Shown: positions 44,152 through 53,074, counted from the stretch's first letter. The stretch: 64,000 nucleotides of DNA from Paraplanobispora siamensis (GCF_016863175.1 NZ_BOOJ01000043.1:1-64000), one strand, 5' to 3'. Program-made: numbers and translations. Notes: generated from the sequence alone by a model not told the origin.

Positions 44152-46152
44152 TCAGTGGCAGGGCTCCGCGTCGAGGGTCAGGGGCAGCACCGCCTCGACC
44201 ACCGTGCCGCCCCCGGGCGGCGATGTGATCATGCAGGTGCCGCCGAGCTCGGCGGCGCGCTCGCGCATCGAGGCCAGCCCCACGCCGGAGCGCCGGTCGG
44301 GCGGCACGCCCGTCCCGTCGTCGCTCACCCGGACGCCCAGCTGCCCGTCGCGCTCCAGCGAGACGCGCACGACGGAGGCCCCCGCGTGCTTGCGGACGTT
44401 GGTCAGCGCCTCCTGGACGATCCGGTAGGCGGCCACCTCGGTGGCGGCCGGCAGCCCGGTCAGGTCGCCGCTCACCTCGACCTGCACGCCCGGCCCGGCC
44501 ATCTCCCTGATCGCCCCGGCCAGGCCGAGGTCGTCCAGGGCCGGGGGGCGCAGGCCGTACACCAGGTGCCTGATGTCGCTGGTGACGCTGTCCATGCCGG
44601 AGCGCAGCCCGTCGAGCAGCCGTTCGGCGTTCTCGGGGGATTCGTGCAGATAGCCGCGGGCCGCGTTGATGGACATGGCCATGCCGCTGAGCGACTGCCC
44701 GAGGCCGTCGTGCAGGTCGCGGCGGAGGCGGCGGCGCTCCTCCTCGCGGGCGGCGATGATCCGCTCGCGGGAGCGGCTCAGCGCGCCGACCAGCCGGACC
44801 GCGTGGGCGGCGTCGGCCACGTACGGCGTGAGCGCGGCGATGACGCGTTCGTTGTGCGCGGCGGGCAGCCGCCGGGCCCCCGGCGGGCCTATGAGCAGCC
44901 GGCCCACCGGCTCGCCGTGCCAGACCAGCTCGACCTCGCGGGCCACCTCGCCGAGCTCGCCCGAGGTCGTCCGCGCGGGCCACTCGCCGGCCCGCCCGCC
45001 GGCGGGGGACTCCTCGGCGAAGCGCACGGCCACCCCGGTGACGGACAGTCCCTCCCGCAGCACCTCCAGCGCCGCGGGCAGGCCTTCGGCGGGGTCGATC
45101 CGCTGCAGCCGCCGCCGCAGCTCCCCGGCCAGTGCCACCGGGTCGCCCTTGCTGCCGTAGAGCAGCCGGTCGACGCCGCGCTGCAGCAGCGTGCGCAGCG
45201 GATGGAAGAAGGCGCCGGCGCACAGGGCGGCGAGCAGCCCGCCGATCTCGTACACGTCCGACAGGAGCACGCTGGAGGCCGCCACCGCCGCGACGTAGAC
45301 GCCGCCGACGACACCGACGAGGCCCGCGCCGACCAGGGCGCGGCTGAGGAGGGTGTCGATGCCGTAGAGCCCGTGCCGCAGGATCACGAACGCGATCGCG
45401 GCCGGGATGAGCGGGACGGTGAACGAGGCCAGCCACCAGACCGAGCCTCCCATCGCCCACGGGACGATCAGGCCCGCGAACGCGAACAGGGGCCAGATGA
45501 TCTGACGCCGCTCGACCGGTCCCGCGCGCCGCAGGCGGATCGCCAGCGAGGCGAACGCCAGGCCCATCACTGCGGAGGTCAGCCCGTGCAGGAGCTCCGT
45601 GAGAGCCGGCATGGGCGGGACCGTCTCCAGCAGGACGAGCGCCGATCGCAGGGCGTCGGCACCCAGGACCAGCACGGCCGCGGCGATCAGATACCGCCAG
45701 CGGGGCGAGGGCAGGCGGCCGGTCGGATACAGCAGCGGCAGCAGCACGCCCAGCAGGAAGGTCGCCAGGGCCCAGCTCTGGCCGACGATCACCCACAGCG
45801 GCTTGGGCGCGCCGAAGGCGTAGGGGGTGGGCGCATGAAGCAGGGCGGTGTTGGCCGCCAGGATGTTGACCGCGCAGGCCAGGCCGCCCAGCGCCAGCAG
45901 CCAGCCGATGAGCAGCCGGGGCCGCCGGAGGATCAGCAGCGCACCGAAGATCGGGAAGGCCGTGCCCGCCATGTCCTCAGGAGCGAAGGGCAGGGGGGTG
46001 TAGTCGGGCTGCGGCAGCTCGGCGGTCACCACGATGTTGGTGCACTCGAGGGCCACGGACAGGACGGCGATCAGTACCCCGCCCAGGCGCATGCGGCCGT
46101 TCGCCCCGGCGAAGAAGCCCGCCGGGGCCGATCCGCCCAGCTCGCGCGTCAT
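44152..46152 (-). CDS. Sensor histidine kinase with multi-helix membrane sensor (HK1)
   Basis: A 666-residue NarL-type kinase with about eight transmembrane helices (residues 22-300) and a GAF-like middle region. HisKA_3 carries the phospho-His in RRRLRRDLHDGLGQSLS, and the HATPase_c domain has N-box VQEALTNVRKHA and DDGTGVP. It shares layout and much sequence with HK2, including HGLYGIDTLLSRALVGAGLVG, ELVWHGEPVGRLLIGPPG and RPPALDDLGLAGAI. The start is ATG 46152 with AAAGGGG 4 bases upstream. It is the first gene of the HK1-SARP/RR-HK2 operon. Confidence 0.9.
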   Translation of the reverse strand: MTRELGGSAPAGFFAGANGRMRLGGVLIAVLSVALECTNIVVTAELPQPDYTPLPFAPEDMAGTAFPIFGALLILRRPRLLIGWLLALGGLACAVNILAANTALLHAPTPYAFGAPKPLWVIVGQSWALATFLLGVLLPLLYPTGRLPSPRWRYLIAAAVLVLGADALRSALVLLETVPPMPALTELLHGLTSAVMGLAFASLAIRLRRAGPVERRQIIWPLFAFAGLIVPWAMGGSVWWLASFTVPLIPAAIAFVILRHGLYGIDTLLSRALVGAGLVGVVGGVYVAAVAASSVLLSDVYEIGGLLAALCAGAFFHPLRTLLQRGVDRLLYGSKGDPVALAGELRRRLQRIDPAEGLPAALEVLREGLSVTGVAVRFAEESPAGGRAGEWPARTTSGELGEVAREVELVWHGEPVGRLLIGPPGARRLPAAHNERVIAALTPYVADAAHAVRLVGALSRSRERIIAAREEERRRLRRDLHDGLGQSLSGMAMSINAARGYLHESPENAERLLDGLRSGMDSVTSDIRHLVYGLRPPALDDLGLAGAIREMAGPGVQVEVSGDLTGLPAATEVAAYRIVQEALTNVRKHAGASVVRVSLERDGQLGVRVSDDGTGVPPDRRSGVGLASMRERAAELGGTCMITSPPGGGTVVEAVLPLTLDAEPCH

Positions 46153-46220
46153 ATGACCCCTTTATGTACTGACTTAGAGGGACATTAGCCGCAGCGAGCA
46201 AATGTTCAATCAAAATGCGT

Positions 46221-47441
46221 TCAACGCGATGTTGATCCGGTACGGCGGCGCAGCGCCGGGCCGATCGCGAGCAGGCCGGCGGCGGCCACCAGCTCGATCG
46301 CGCCGATGGTCAGCCAGAGGGCGGTGGGACCGACGTCGAGCAGCCGGGTGCCGACCAGCGGAGCCAGCATGGTCCCGGCCGACCAGGAGAAGCCGTACAT
46401 GCCCGAGTAGCGCCCGCGCAGGTGCGCCGGGGCGAGCGAGGCCACGATGGCGCCGGGGATGCCCGCGGTGACGATCTCGCCCAGCGTCCAGACGACCACG
46501 GTGAGCACGTACCCGGCGACGCTGGAGACCAGGGCGGTCAGCGCGAAGCCGCCGCCGATCACCGCGAACCCGGTCGCGAGCATGGTGCTGTGGTCCCGCC
46601 GGCCGAACCAGTCGGCCGTCAGCGGCTGGATCAGCACGATCAGGATGCCGTTGACGGCCATGACCAGGCCGTAGTCGACCTCGCGGAACCCCGCGCCGGT
46701 CATGGCCAGCGGCAGGGTCGTGAACGCCTGGACGTAGACCAGGTTGGAGAGCACGCAGATCACGAGGTAGGCGACCATCAGCCGGTCCTTGAGCACCGTG
46801 CCGAACCCGCCGCCCGCGGCGCCCTTCCGCCGGTCCGGCTCCGGCCGGGTCTCCGGCACCGCCCGCCACACCAGCAGACCGAAGATCATCGCGGTGGTGG
46901 CGTTGAACCAGAACATCCAGGCGTGATCCGCCTCGGCCAGCCAGCCGCCGGCGACCATCGCCACCGCGAAGCCCAGGTTCAGCGCCCAGAACAGCAGGCC
47001 GTAGGCGCGCGGCCGGTCCTCGGGGGAGACCAGGTCGGCCACCAGCGCGTTGGAGGCGGGCCGGTAGGCGTCGATCGTCAGGCCGAGCACGAACATCGAG
47101 GCCACGATCGCGGGCAGCGAGGTGCTGGCCCCCAGCGCGACCATGGTCACGGCGGTCGCGACCATGCCCCCGGTCAGCGTGATCCGCCGCCCCAGCCGGT
47201 CGGCCAGCCAGCCCGCCAGGATCTGCGAGATCAGCGAGCCCGCCCCGAAGACCGCCATCACCACGCCCGCGGCCGCCAGGGACATGCCGCGCGCCTGGGT
47301 CAGGTAGACGCCGATGAACGGCTCGACCATCATGCCCACCCGGTTGACCAGCGTCCCCGCCCACAACGCCCAGAAGGCCCGGGGCAGGCCGCCGATCTTG
47401 GATTGCAGGAAGGTGGGCTTGGAGAGGGTCGTGCTCGTCAT
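46221..47441 (-). CDS. MFS efflux transporter
   Basis: A 406-residue, 12-helix MFS protein. The N-terminal LWAGTLVNRVGMMVEPFIGVYL and the motif A GWLADRLGRRITLTGG are typical of small drug-efflux pumps, and DAYRPASNALVADLVSPEDRPRAYG is the helix 4-5 region. It is divergent from a DUF5937/ArsR regulator with a perfect operator between them, so it is probably its target. The substrate is unknown. Confidence 0.9.
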   Translation of the reverse strand: MTSTTLSKPTFLQSKIGGLPRAFWALWAGTLVNRVGMMVEPFIGVYLTQARGMSLAAAGVVMAVFGAGSLISQILAGWLADRLGRRITLTGGMVATAVTMVALGASTSLPAIVASMFVLGLTIDAYRPASNALVADLVSPEDRPRAYGLLFWALNLGFAVAMVAGGWLAEADHAWMFWFNATTAMIFGLLVWRAVPETRPEPDRRKGAAGGGFGTVLKDRLMVAYLVICVLSNLVYVQAFTTLPLAMTGAGFREVDYGLVMAVNGILIVLIQPLTADWFGRRDHSTMLATGFAVIGGGFALTALVSSVAGYVLTVVVWTLGEIVTAGIPGAIVASLAPAHLRGRYSGMYGFSWSAGTMLAPLVGTRLLDVGPTALWLTIGAIELVAAAGLLAIGPALRRRTGSTSR

Positions 47442-47479
47442 GGGACCAGCGTTGGACAGGTGCTCCCGGAGGTGCCAAT

Positions 47480-47499
47480 CTTTTAGCGGTGCCTAAAAG
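47480..47499. promoter_or_regulatory. Operator CTTTTAG-N6-CTAAAAG
   Basis: A perfect 7-bp inverted repeat with a 6-base spacer lies midway between the divergent MFS (start 47441) and DUF5937/ArsR (start 47535) genes. It is the obvious shared operator. Confidence 0.75.
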
Positions 47500-47534
47500 G
47501 GTGCGCGGGGACCCGGGGCGGGGGAGGCGGCGAG

Positions 47535-48629
47535 GTGGGCGGATTCGGCGGCCTGGACGGATCGCCGGGCTCGGGTGGATCGCGGAGTGCGGCGGGAGCG
47601 CGGGGACCGGGTGCGCCGCCGGATCGGGCGGCGGGCCGGCAGGAGGGCGGGTTCCGGAAGAACTCCTGCCACGTCGAGTGGATCTTCGCCCCTCACGACG
47701 TGGCCCGCATCCGCTTCGCCTTCTCGCCGATCTGGGAGCTGGTGGCCAGCCTGCGCACGCTCCGCGACCCGGCCAGGCGCTCCCTGCACCTGCCCTGGGT
47801 GCGCGCCGTACGGCCCCGCCTGGCCGGGCTGGACCTGTCCGAGCTGTTCGCGCTGGTCCCCAAGAACGGCTATCTGGTCGACTTCATGACCCCCACCCCC
47901 GAGACCCCGGTGCCCGACTTCGCCGCCGAACTGGAGCGGGTACGGCGCACGCCGCCCGACCGGGCCGCCGCGGAGGCCGGCTGGGTCTCCGGAACCGACC
48001 CGCGGATCATCGAACGGTTCGTCGCCGACCCCGCGGCCGGGGTGGCGCGGGTCGCCGACACCCTCCAGCGCTACTGGGAGGTGGCCTTCGCCGAGTTCTG
48101 GCCCCGCGTGCACGGCCTGCTGGACGGCGAGGTGACGCGCCGCTCCCGGCAGCTGGCCGTGGGCGGCGCCCAGGAGCTCTTCGCCGACCTGCACCCGAAC
48201 GTCGCCTGGCGCGGCGACCGGCTCGCCGTCGCGCGCCGGTGGGAGTACTCCGCCCCGCTGGGCGGCGACGGCCTGGTGCTCGTGCCGACCGCCTTCTGGT
48301 GGCCGGACACCGCCGTGATGGTCGAGCCGTACCAGCCGATGCTCATCTACCCCGCCACCGGTGTCGGCACCCTGTGGACCACCGGCCCGCCGCCCGCGCC
48401 CGGCGCCCTGGCCGCGCTGATCGGCCGCACCCGCGCGCAGATCCTCACCGCCCTCGCCGACCCGGCCACCACCTCGTCCCTGGCCAGGCGGATGGACCTC
48501 ACCCCCGGAGCGGTCAGCCAGCACCTGACCGTCCTGACCGACGGCGGGCTGGCGGCCCGCCGCAGGCTCGGCCGCGAGGTCGTCTACAGCCGCACCCCGG
48601 TCGGCGACTCCCTGGTCTGCTCCTCCTGA
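47535..48629 (+). CDS. DUF5937/ArsR-type winged-helix regulator
   Basis: A 364-residue protein with an extended N-terminal DUF5937 domain (VARIRFAFSPIWELVASLRTLRDP onward). It ends in an ArsR-like winged helix (about residues 285-355: ILTALADPATTSSLARRMDLTPGAVSQHLTVLTDGGLAARRR). The Gly/Ala-rich first 40 residues look weakly conserved, but no later in-frame start codon exists before the domain. GTG 47535 has GGAGG upstream. It probably represses the divergent MFS pump. Confidence 0.85.
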   Translation: MGGFGGLDGSPGSGGSRSAAGARGPGAPPDRAAGRQEGGFRKNSCHVEWIFAPHDVARIRFAFSPIWELVASLRTLRDPARRSLHLPWVRAVRPRLAGLDLSELFALVPKNGYLVDFMTPTPETPVPDFAAELERVRRTPPDRAAAEAGWVSGTDPRIIERFVADPAAGVARVADTLQRYWEVAFAEFWPRVHGLLDGEVTRRSRQLAVGGAQELFADLHPNVAWRGDRLAVARRWEYSAPLGGDGLVLVPTAFWWPDTAVMVEPYQPMLIYPATGVGTLWTTGPPPAPGALAALIGRTRAQILTALADPATTSSLARRMDLTPGAVSQHLTVLTDGGLAARRRLGREVVYSRTPVGDSLVCSS

Positions 48630-48760
48630 CCCTTTGGTCAGGACCCTTGGTCCGGACCCCTGATCCCGGCGGCCCGGCACGATTCCGCGCGGGCGCGGCG
48701 GGAAGGACACTGGGATCGGGGCCGTGACGAGGCCGATGCGGCATCGCGGCGCCGTTCCTC

Positions 48761-48776
48761 GTAACGTGTGCGAAAC
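48761..48776 (+). promoter_or_regulatory. GlnR-like box upstream of glnA2
   Basis: GTAAC-N6-GAAAC matches the first half of the actinomycete GlnR consensus gTnAc-n6-GaAAc exactly, 64 bases before the glnA2 start. The second half (GtnAC-n6-GAAAc) is not visible. The same bases include CGTGT-N5-ACACG, a small inverted repeat that could serve another regulator. Confidence 0.5.
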
Positions 48777-48840
48777 ACGCAGCGGGCAGACTGATAGACG
48801 ACCAGGCGTGTCGCACCGCGCCGTCAGTGGAGGAGAGGCC

Positions 48841-50202
48841 TTGGACCGCCAGCAGGAGTTCGTTCTCCGGACGCTCGAGGAGCGCGACATCCGGTTCATC
48901 CGGCTCTGGTTCACCGACGTTCTCGGGTTCCTCAAGTCCGTCGCCGTGGCCCCGGCCGAGCTCGAGGGAGCCTTCGCCGAGGGCATCGGCTTCGACGGCT
49001 CGGCCATCGAGGGCTTCGCCCGCGTCTACGAGTCGGACATGCTGGCCAAGCCCGACCCGGCGACCTTCCAGATCCTGCCCTGGCGCAGCGAGAACCCGGG
49101 CGCGGCCCGGATGTTCTGCGACATCCTCATGCCGGACGGCTCGCCCTCGCACGCCGACCCGCGCTGGGTGCTCAAGAAGACCCTGGCCAAGGCCTCCGAC
49201 ATGGGCTTCAGCTTCTACACCCACCCCGAGGTCGAGTTCTTCCTGCTGAAGCACCGGCCCGAGCGCGGCACCCGGCCCGAGCCCATCGACGAGGGCGGCT
49301 ACTTCGACCACACCCCGCACAGCTCCGGCCACGACTTCCGGCGCCAGGCGATCATGATGCTGGAGTCGATGGGCATCTCGGTCGAGTACAGCCACCACGA
49401 AGGCGGCCCCGGCCAGCAGGAGATCGACCTGCGCTACGCCGACGCGCTCACCACCGCCGACAACATCATGACCTTCCGCCTGGTCATGAAGGAGGTCGCG
49501 CTGGAGCAGGGCATCTGGGCGAGCTTCATGCCCAAGCCCTTCACCGAGTACCCCGGCTCCGGCATGCACACCCACATGTCGCTGTTCGAGGGCGACCGCA
49601 ACGCCTTCCACGAGCCCGGCGCCGAGTACCAGCTGTCCAAGACCGGCCGCGCCTTCATCGGCGGCCTGCTGGCCCACGCCGCCGAGATCACCGCCGTCTG
49701 CAACCAGTGGGTCAACTCCTACAAGCGCCTGTGGGGCGGCGCCGAGGCGATCGCCGGTCAGGGCGGCGAGGCCCCGAGCTACATCTCCTGGGGCCACAAC
49801 AACCGCTCGGCCCTGGTCCGCGTGCCGATGTACAAGCCGCACAAGAGCGGCTCCACCCGCATCGAGTTCCGCTCGCTCGACTCCGCCTGCAACCCCTACC
49901 TCGCCTTCGCGGTGATCCTCGCCGCCGGTCTGAAGGGCATCGAGGAGGGCTACGAGATGCCCCCCGGCGCCGAGGACGACGTCTGGGCCCTGACCAGCGC
50001 CGAACGCCGCGCCCTGGGCATCGCCCCGCTCCCGCAGTCCCTGGACGAGGCCATCGCCACCATGGAGCGCAGCGAACTGGTCGCCGAGACCCTCGGCGAG
50101 CACGTCTTCGACTACTTCCTGCGCAACAAGCGCGCCGAGTGGAGCGAGTACCGCCGCCAGGTCACCGAATACGAGCTCGGCCGCTATCTCCCGGTCCTGT
50201 GA
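48841..50202 (+). CDS. glnA2: Glutamine synthetase-like enzyme, GlnA2 type
   Basis: A 453-residue class I glutamine synthetase-fold protein. It has GIGFDGSAIEGFARVYESDM (Asp/Ser loop), metal-binding EVEFFL, GPGQQEIDLRYADAL, SGMHTHMSLF and NNRSALVRVP. The length and N-terminus (RQQEFVLRTLEERDIRFIRLWFTDVLGFLKS) match GlnA2 rather than the main GlnA (469 residues). In S. coelicolor the GlnA2 enzyme is reported to glutamylate polyamines, so polyamine use is a possible role here. The adenylylation segment of GlnA is not seen. TTG 48841 has GGAGAGG upstream; a longer upstream start is not favoured. Confidence 0.9.
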   Translation: MDRQQEFVLRTLEERDIRFIRLWFTDVLGFLKSVAVAPAELEGAFAEGIGFDGSAIEGFARVYESDMLAKPDPATFQILPWRSENPGAARMFCDILMPDGSPSHADPRWVLKKTLAKASDMGFSFYTHPEVEFFLLKHRPERGTRPEPIDEGGYFDHTPHSSGHDFRRQAIMMLESMGISVEYSHHEGGPGQQEIDLRYADALTTADNIMTFRLVMKEVALEQGIWASFMPKPFTEYPGSGMHTHMSLFEGDRNAFHEPGAEYQLSKTGRAFIGGLLAHAAEITAVCNQWVNSYKRLWGGAEAIAGQGGEAPSYISWGHNNRSALVRVPMYKPHKSGSTRIEFRSLDSACNPYLAFAVILAAGLKGIEEGYEMPPGAEDDVWALTSAERRALGIAPLPQSLDEAIATMERSELVAETLGEHVFDYFLRNKRAEWSEYRRQVTEYELGRYLPVL

Positions 50203-50217
50203 CCTGTTCAACCAAGC

Positions 50218-50258
50218 TGCCGACGAGCGTTCCCGCGTGAGCAGGGAAGCTCGTCGGC
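50218..50258 (+). terminator. Hairpin between glnA2 and the NUDIX gene
   Basis: GCCGACGAGC and GCTCGTCGGC (10 bp) continue inward with TTCCC/GGGAA after one bulged base. It precedes the NUDIX start by about 14 bases, so it may partly end glnA2 transcription. Confidence 0.65.
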
Positions 50259-50272
50259 AGGAGGAGCACGCG

Positions 50273-50674
50273 GTGAACCGCATCATCGACAAGATCGCAT
50301 GGATCCACCTGGACGACGGCAAGATCCTCAGCACCCGCTCACGGGGCAAGGACGCCTACTACCTCCCCGGCGGCAAACGCGAACCCGGCGAAACCGATCT
50401 CGACACCCTCATCCGCGAGATCGACGAGGAACTCTCCATCACCGTCATCCCCGCCACCGCCACCCACGTGGGCACCTACCGGGCCCAGGCGCACGGCCAC
50501 GCCGAGGGCGTCACCGTGCAGATGACCTGCTACACCGCCGACCATCACGGAGTGCCGACGCCCAGTGGCGAGATCGAGGAAATCACCTGGCTGGGCTACG
50601 CCTACCGCGACCGCGTATCCCCGGTCGACCAGATCATCTTTGACGAGCTGCACCGGACCGGACGACTTCACTGA
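50273..50674 (+). CDS. NUDIX hydrolase
   Basis: A 133-residue NUDIX protein (VNRIIDKIAWIHLDDGKILS start). The Nudix box reads GGKREPGETDLDTLIREIDEEL, close to GX5EX7REUXEEXGU, with the catalytic Glu pair near residues 49-52 but Leu where the last Gly usually sits. It hydrolyses a nucleoside diphosphate derivative; the substrate is unknown. The GTG has GGAGGAG upstream; a start 12 codons earlier is less likely. Confidence 0.88.
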   Translation: MNRIIDKIAWIHLDDGKILSTRSRGKDAYYLPGGKREPGETDLDTLIREIDEELSITVIPATATHVGTYRAQAHGHAEGVTVQMTCYTADHHGVPTPSGEIEEITWLGYAYRDRVSPVDQIIFDELHRTGRLH

Positions 50675-50784
50675 CCCGGCGACACCCGAACCGATCCACA
50701 GGCGCCGGCTGTTGCTCCATCCGACGCGGTTGACCAGGTGAGGAGCGCGGAGGCCCTCTGTTTCCTCGGGGATCCTCCGCGTCC

Positions 50785-50814
50785 TCGTACGGAAGGATTC
50801 CGAAGGCCGTACGA
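50785..50814. promoter_or_regulatory. Inverted repeat TCGTACGG-N14-CCGTACGA
   Basis: Perfect 8-bp arms about 80 bases before the next gene. Possible operator; no regulator is adjacent. Confidence 0.4.
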
Positions 50815-50896
50815 TCGCTTCCCCGGAGAGGTCCGCCGGCGGACCCGGCCCGCTCCGGTGAACTCATCCAGGCCGTTCAGAGGGGCTGATCAGCCG

Positions 50897-51436
50897 GTGC
50901 TCGACGAAGTCATCGCCCGCTACGCCGACATGCTGAGTGATCTCGACACCTTCGCATACACGGTGACGATCCCCGACTCCGGCGTCCTCACGGCCGAAGA
51001 GGCCGCGCGACGCTTCGGAGCCGATCCCGCCGCGCTGCAGGCCCCCGGGCAACCGCAGAGTCCCGGCGGTATCTCCCTCCACCGGGTCGGCACCGGTGTC
51101 GTCACTCTGGACTGGGTCAACCCGGGTGACGGCCGCCAGGAGGCGACCGAGCGGCTCGCCGGCGACGGGTTCCGGCACTGGTATCTGTCGTTCGACATCG
51201 AGGGCAACACCGTCATGTACGTCCGCTACGGAGACGCCGAGGGGTTCCTCGAACACCCGGAGCCGGGCGGGATTCCCTTCACCGACTGGACGGATCACCT
51301 CGGTCCTCTGAGCGCGTACACCGAACTCCTCCGGACGGGTTACGACAGCGAGGAGGCGGAGGCGGAGGTGGACATCACGGCGGCGTGCCTGGCCGTGATC
51401 GAGCTGGAAAGCGGCGTCGCCTGGACTATGAGCTGA
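50897..51436 (+). CDS. Hypothetical protein, possibly DUF6461-like
   Basis: A 179-residue soluble, acidic protein (VLDEVIARYADMLSDLDTFAY, HWYLSFDIEGNTVMYVRYGD, LSAYTELLRTGYDSEEAEAE). The mixed alpha/beta pattern with Trp-rich strands resembles DUF6461 proteins of actinomycetes, but I am not sure. The GTG at 50897 is preceded by AGGGG. The function is unknown. Confidence 0.55.
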   Translation: MLDEVIARYADMLSDLDTFAYTVTIPDSGVLTAEEAARRFGADPAALQAPGQPQSPGGISLHRVGTGVVTLDWVNPGDGRQEATERLAGDGFRHWYLSFDIEGNTVMYVRYGDAEGFLEHPEPGGIPFTDWTDHLGPLSAYTELLRTGYDSEEAEAEVDITAACLAVIELESGVAWTMS

Positions 51437-51506
51437 TGGAACGGCGCCCTCACCTGGTGCTGCCGGCCCCGGCATTCTGACGCGAGGGCTCATCTCCACC
51501 GATCGC

Positions 51507-51596
51507 CGTGATCTGCCGCCGTGTTCGCCCGATCTTCATGATTCGACGCGGTGTTCGCCCGACCGTCGTGATCCGTCGCCGTGTCCGCCATGGTGT
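51507..51596. repeat. 30-bp imperfect tandem repeat, three copies
   Basis: Units start at 51507, 51537 and 51567, each built around a CGCCGTGTTCGCC-like core. There are no spacers, so it is not a CRISPR array. Confidence 0.75.
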
Positions 51597-51699
51597 GACA
51601 GGCGGGTCCGTCCGGGGACGGCGGCCAGGTTCACCTGCCGCCGGGCGCAGCCTGGGGTGGGCAACACGTGGCCCACCGGGGAGGTGCCCCACGGGGGGT

Positions 51700-51742
51700 G
51701 ATACGCGCCCTACCGGGGGTGTGTCCCACGGGTGGGCGTATC
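51700..51742. repeat. Hairpin with GATACGC arms
   Basis: GATACGC-g-CCC (51700-51710) pairs with GGGCGTATC (51734-51742), one bulged base and a 23-base loop. Role unknown; it may end transcription of the upstream gene. Confidence 0.5.
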
Positions 51743-51916
51743 GGCTGCTACACGCTGCCGTACCTCCCTCCGCCACCCCTATCCGCAAGCCACAGGCCCC
51801 TGCTTCGCGGGAGAAAGGCGATCTTTCGCCCGTGCGGCCGCGGTTCGGTCGATAGTGTGGCGGTGTCGATCACCGTGCCGCCGATCGCGGGGAGGCGTTC
51901 CCCGCTGGGAGTGCAG

Positions 51917-53074
51917 ATGACCGTGACCGCGGACTCCGCGCGTCCGATGCCCTTCGACGCGCTCTGCCCGCTGGTGGGGGTGGAGGAGGAGTACTTCGTC
52001 GTCGACCCTCTCACCCGCGAGGCGGCGCCCCGGGCGGCCGCGGTGCTGGAGCGGGCCTCCGCCGAACTCGGCGGGACGGTCAGCTCGGAGATCACCCGGT
52101 ACCAGGTGGAGGCCAAGACGGCGCCGTGCGCGCGCACCTCCGAGCTGGAGGGGCGGATACGGCGGATGCGGACGGCGATGGCCGCCGCGGCCCGGGACGA
52201 GGGGCTCGCCGTGGTCGCCTCGGGGACGCCGGTCCTGGGTGACGTCGTCCCGCCGCTGATCACCGACGACCCCCGCTACGAGGTGGGCATCGCCACCTAC
52301 CGGGCGCTCCACGACGAGCAGGCCATCTGCGCCGGGCACGTCCACGTGCACCTGCCGGACCGGGAGCGGGCGGTGCTCGTGGGCAACCACCTGCGGCCGT
52401 GGCTGCCGGTGCTGCTGGCGATGACGGCCAACTCCCCGCTGTGGGCCGGGCGCGACACCGGTTACGCCAGCTGGCGGGCCCTGTGCTGGGGCAAGTGGCC
52501 GGTGGCCGGGCCGCCGCCGTACTTCGCCTCCCTCGCCGAGTTCGAGGAGGTCATCGCGGCGCTGACCGAGTCGGGGGCGCTGGTCGACCCCGGGACGATC
52601 TTCTGGGACGTACGGCCGTCGGCGCGGCTGCCGACGCTGGAGGTCCGGGTGACCGACGTTCCGGCCACCGCGGGGGAGTCGGCGATGCTCGCGGCCGTGG
52701 TACGCGGACTGGTGGTGACGTCCCTGCAGCGGGTGGAGCGCGGTGACCCGGGCCCGCCGCTGTCGGCCGAGCGGCTGCGCGTGGCCTACTGGCGGGCGGC
52801 GCGCGACGGCCTGGACGGGCACGGCGTCGATCCGGTCACCGGCCGGCTGCGGCCCGCCGGGGAACTGCTCGACGCGTTGCTGGGGCACATCCGCCCGGCC
52901 CTGGAGGAGACCGGCGATCTGGAGATGGTCGGCAGGCGGATGGCGTGGCTGCGCGCCGCGGGCACCGGGGCGGCGCGGCAGCGGGCCGCCCTCGGCCGGC
53001 GCGGGCGGCCCGCCGACGTGGTCGACGACCTGGTGGCGAGGCTGGTGGACCGGGACGCCGCTCAGACCGAGTGA
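51917..53074 (+). CDS. YbdK-type carboxylate-amine ligase (GCS2 family)
   Basis: A 385-residue ATP-dependent ligase of the glutamate-cysteine ligase 2 family (LVGVEEEYFVVDPLTREAAPRA, VSSEITRYQVEAKTAPC, GHVHVHLPDRERAVLVGNHLRPWLPVLLAMTANSP). The EEEYFVVD and VEAKT acidic residues bind metal and ATP. Actinomycetes make mycothiol, so it may couple an amino acid to a different amine. The start is ATG 51917 inside a longer ORF. Its 3' end overlaps the convergent flavoprotein gene by 13 bases. Confidence 0.9.
   Translation: MTVTADSARPMPFDALCPLVGVEEEYFVVDPLTREAAPRAAAVLERASAELGGTVSSEITRYQVEAKTAPCARTSELEGRIRRMRTAMAAAARDEGLAVVASGTPVLGDVVPPLITDDPRYEVGIATYRALHDEQAICAGHVHVHLPDRERAVLVGNHLRPWLPVLLAMTANSPLWAGRDTGYASWRALCWGKWPVAGPPPYFASLAEFEEVIAALTESGALVDPGTIFWDVRPSARLPTLEVRVTDVPATAGESAMLAAVVRGLVVTSLQRVERGDPGPPLSAERLRVAYWRAARDGLDGHGVDPVTGRLRPAGELLDALLGHIRPALEETGDLEMVGRRMAWLRAAGTGAARQRAALGRRGRPADVVDDLVARLVDRDAAQTE

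Larger units (their letters stand above)
51437..51916. other. Repeat-rich 480-bp intergenic region
   Basis: No convincing gene. It contains a 30-bp tandem repeat (51507-51596), GC-rich CCCACCGGGG-like reiterations (51669-51735) and a hairpin at 51700-51742. ORFs of about 110 residues in it are made of the repeats and have no ribosome site. Confidence 0.6.

Noticed and set aside
51507-51596. CRISPR array
   Set aside because: The 30-bp units are directly adjacent and imperfect, with no spacers and no cas genes.
51508-51855. 115-residue ORF in the repeat region
   Set aside because: It is made largely of the 30-bp repeat and GC reiterations and has no Shine-Dalgarno.
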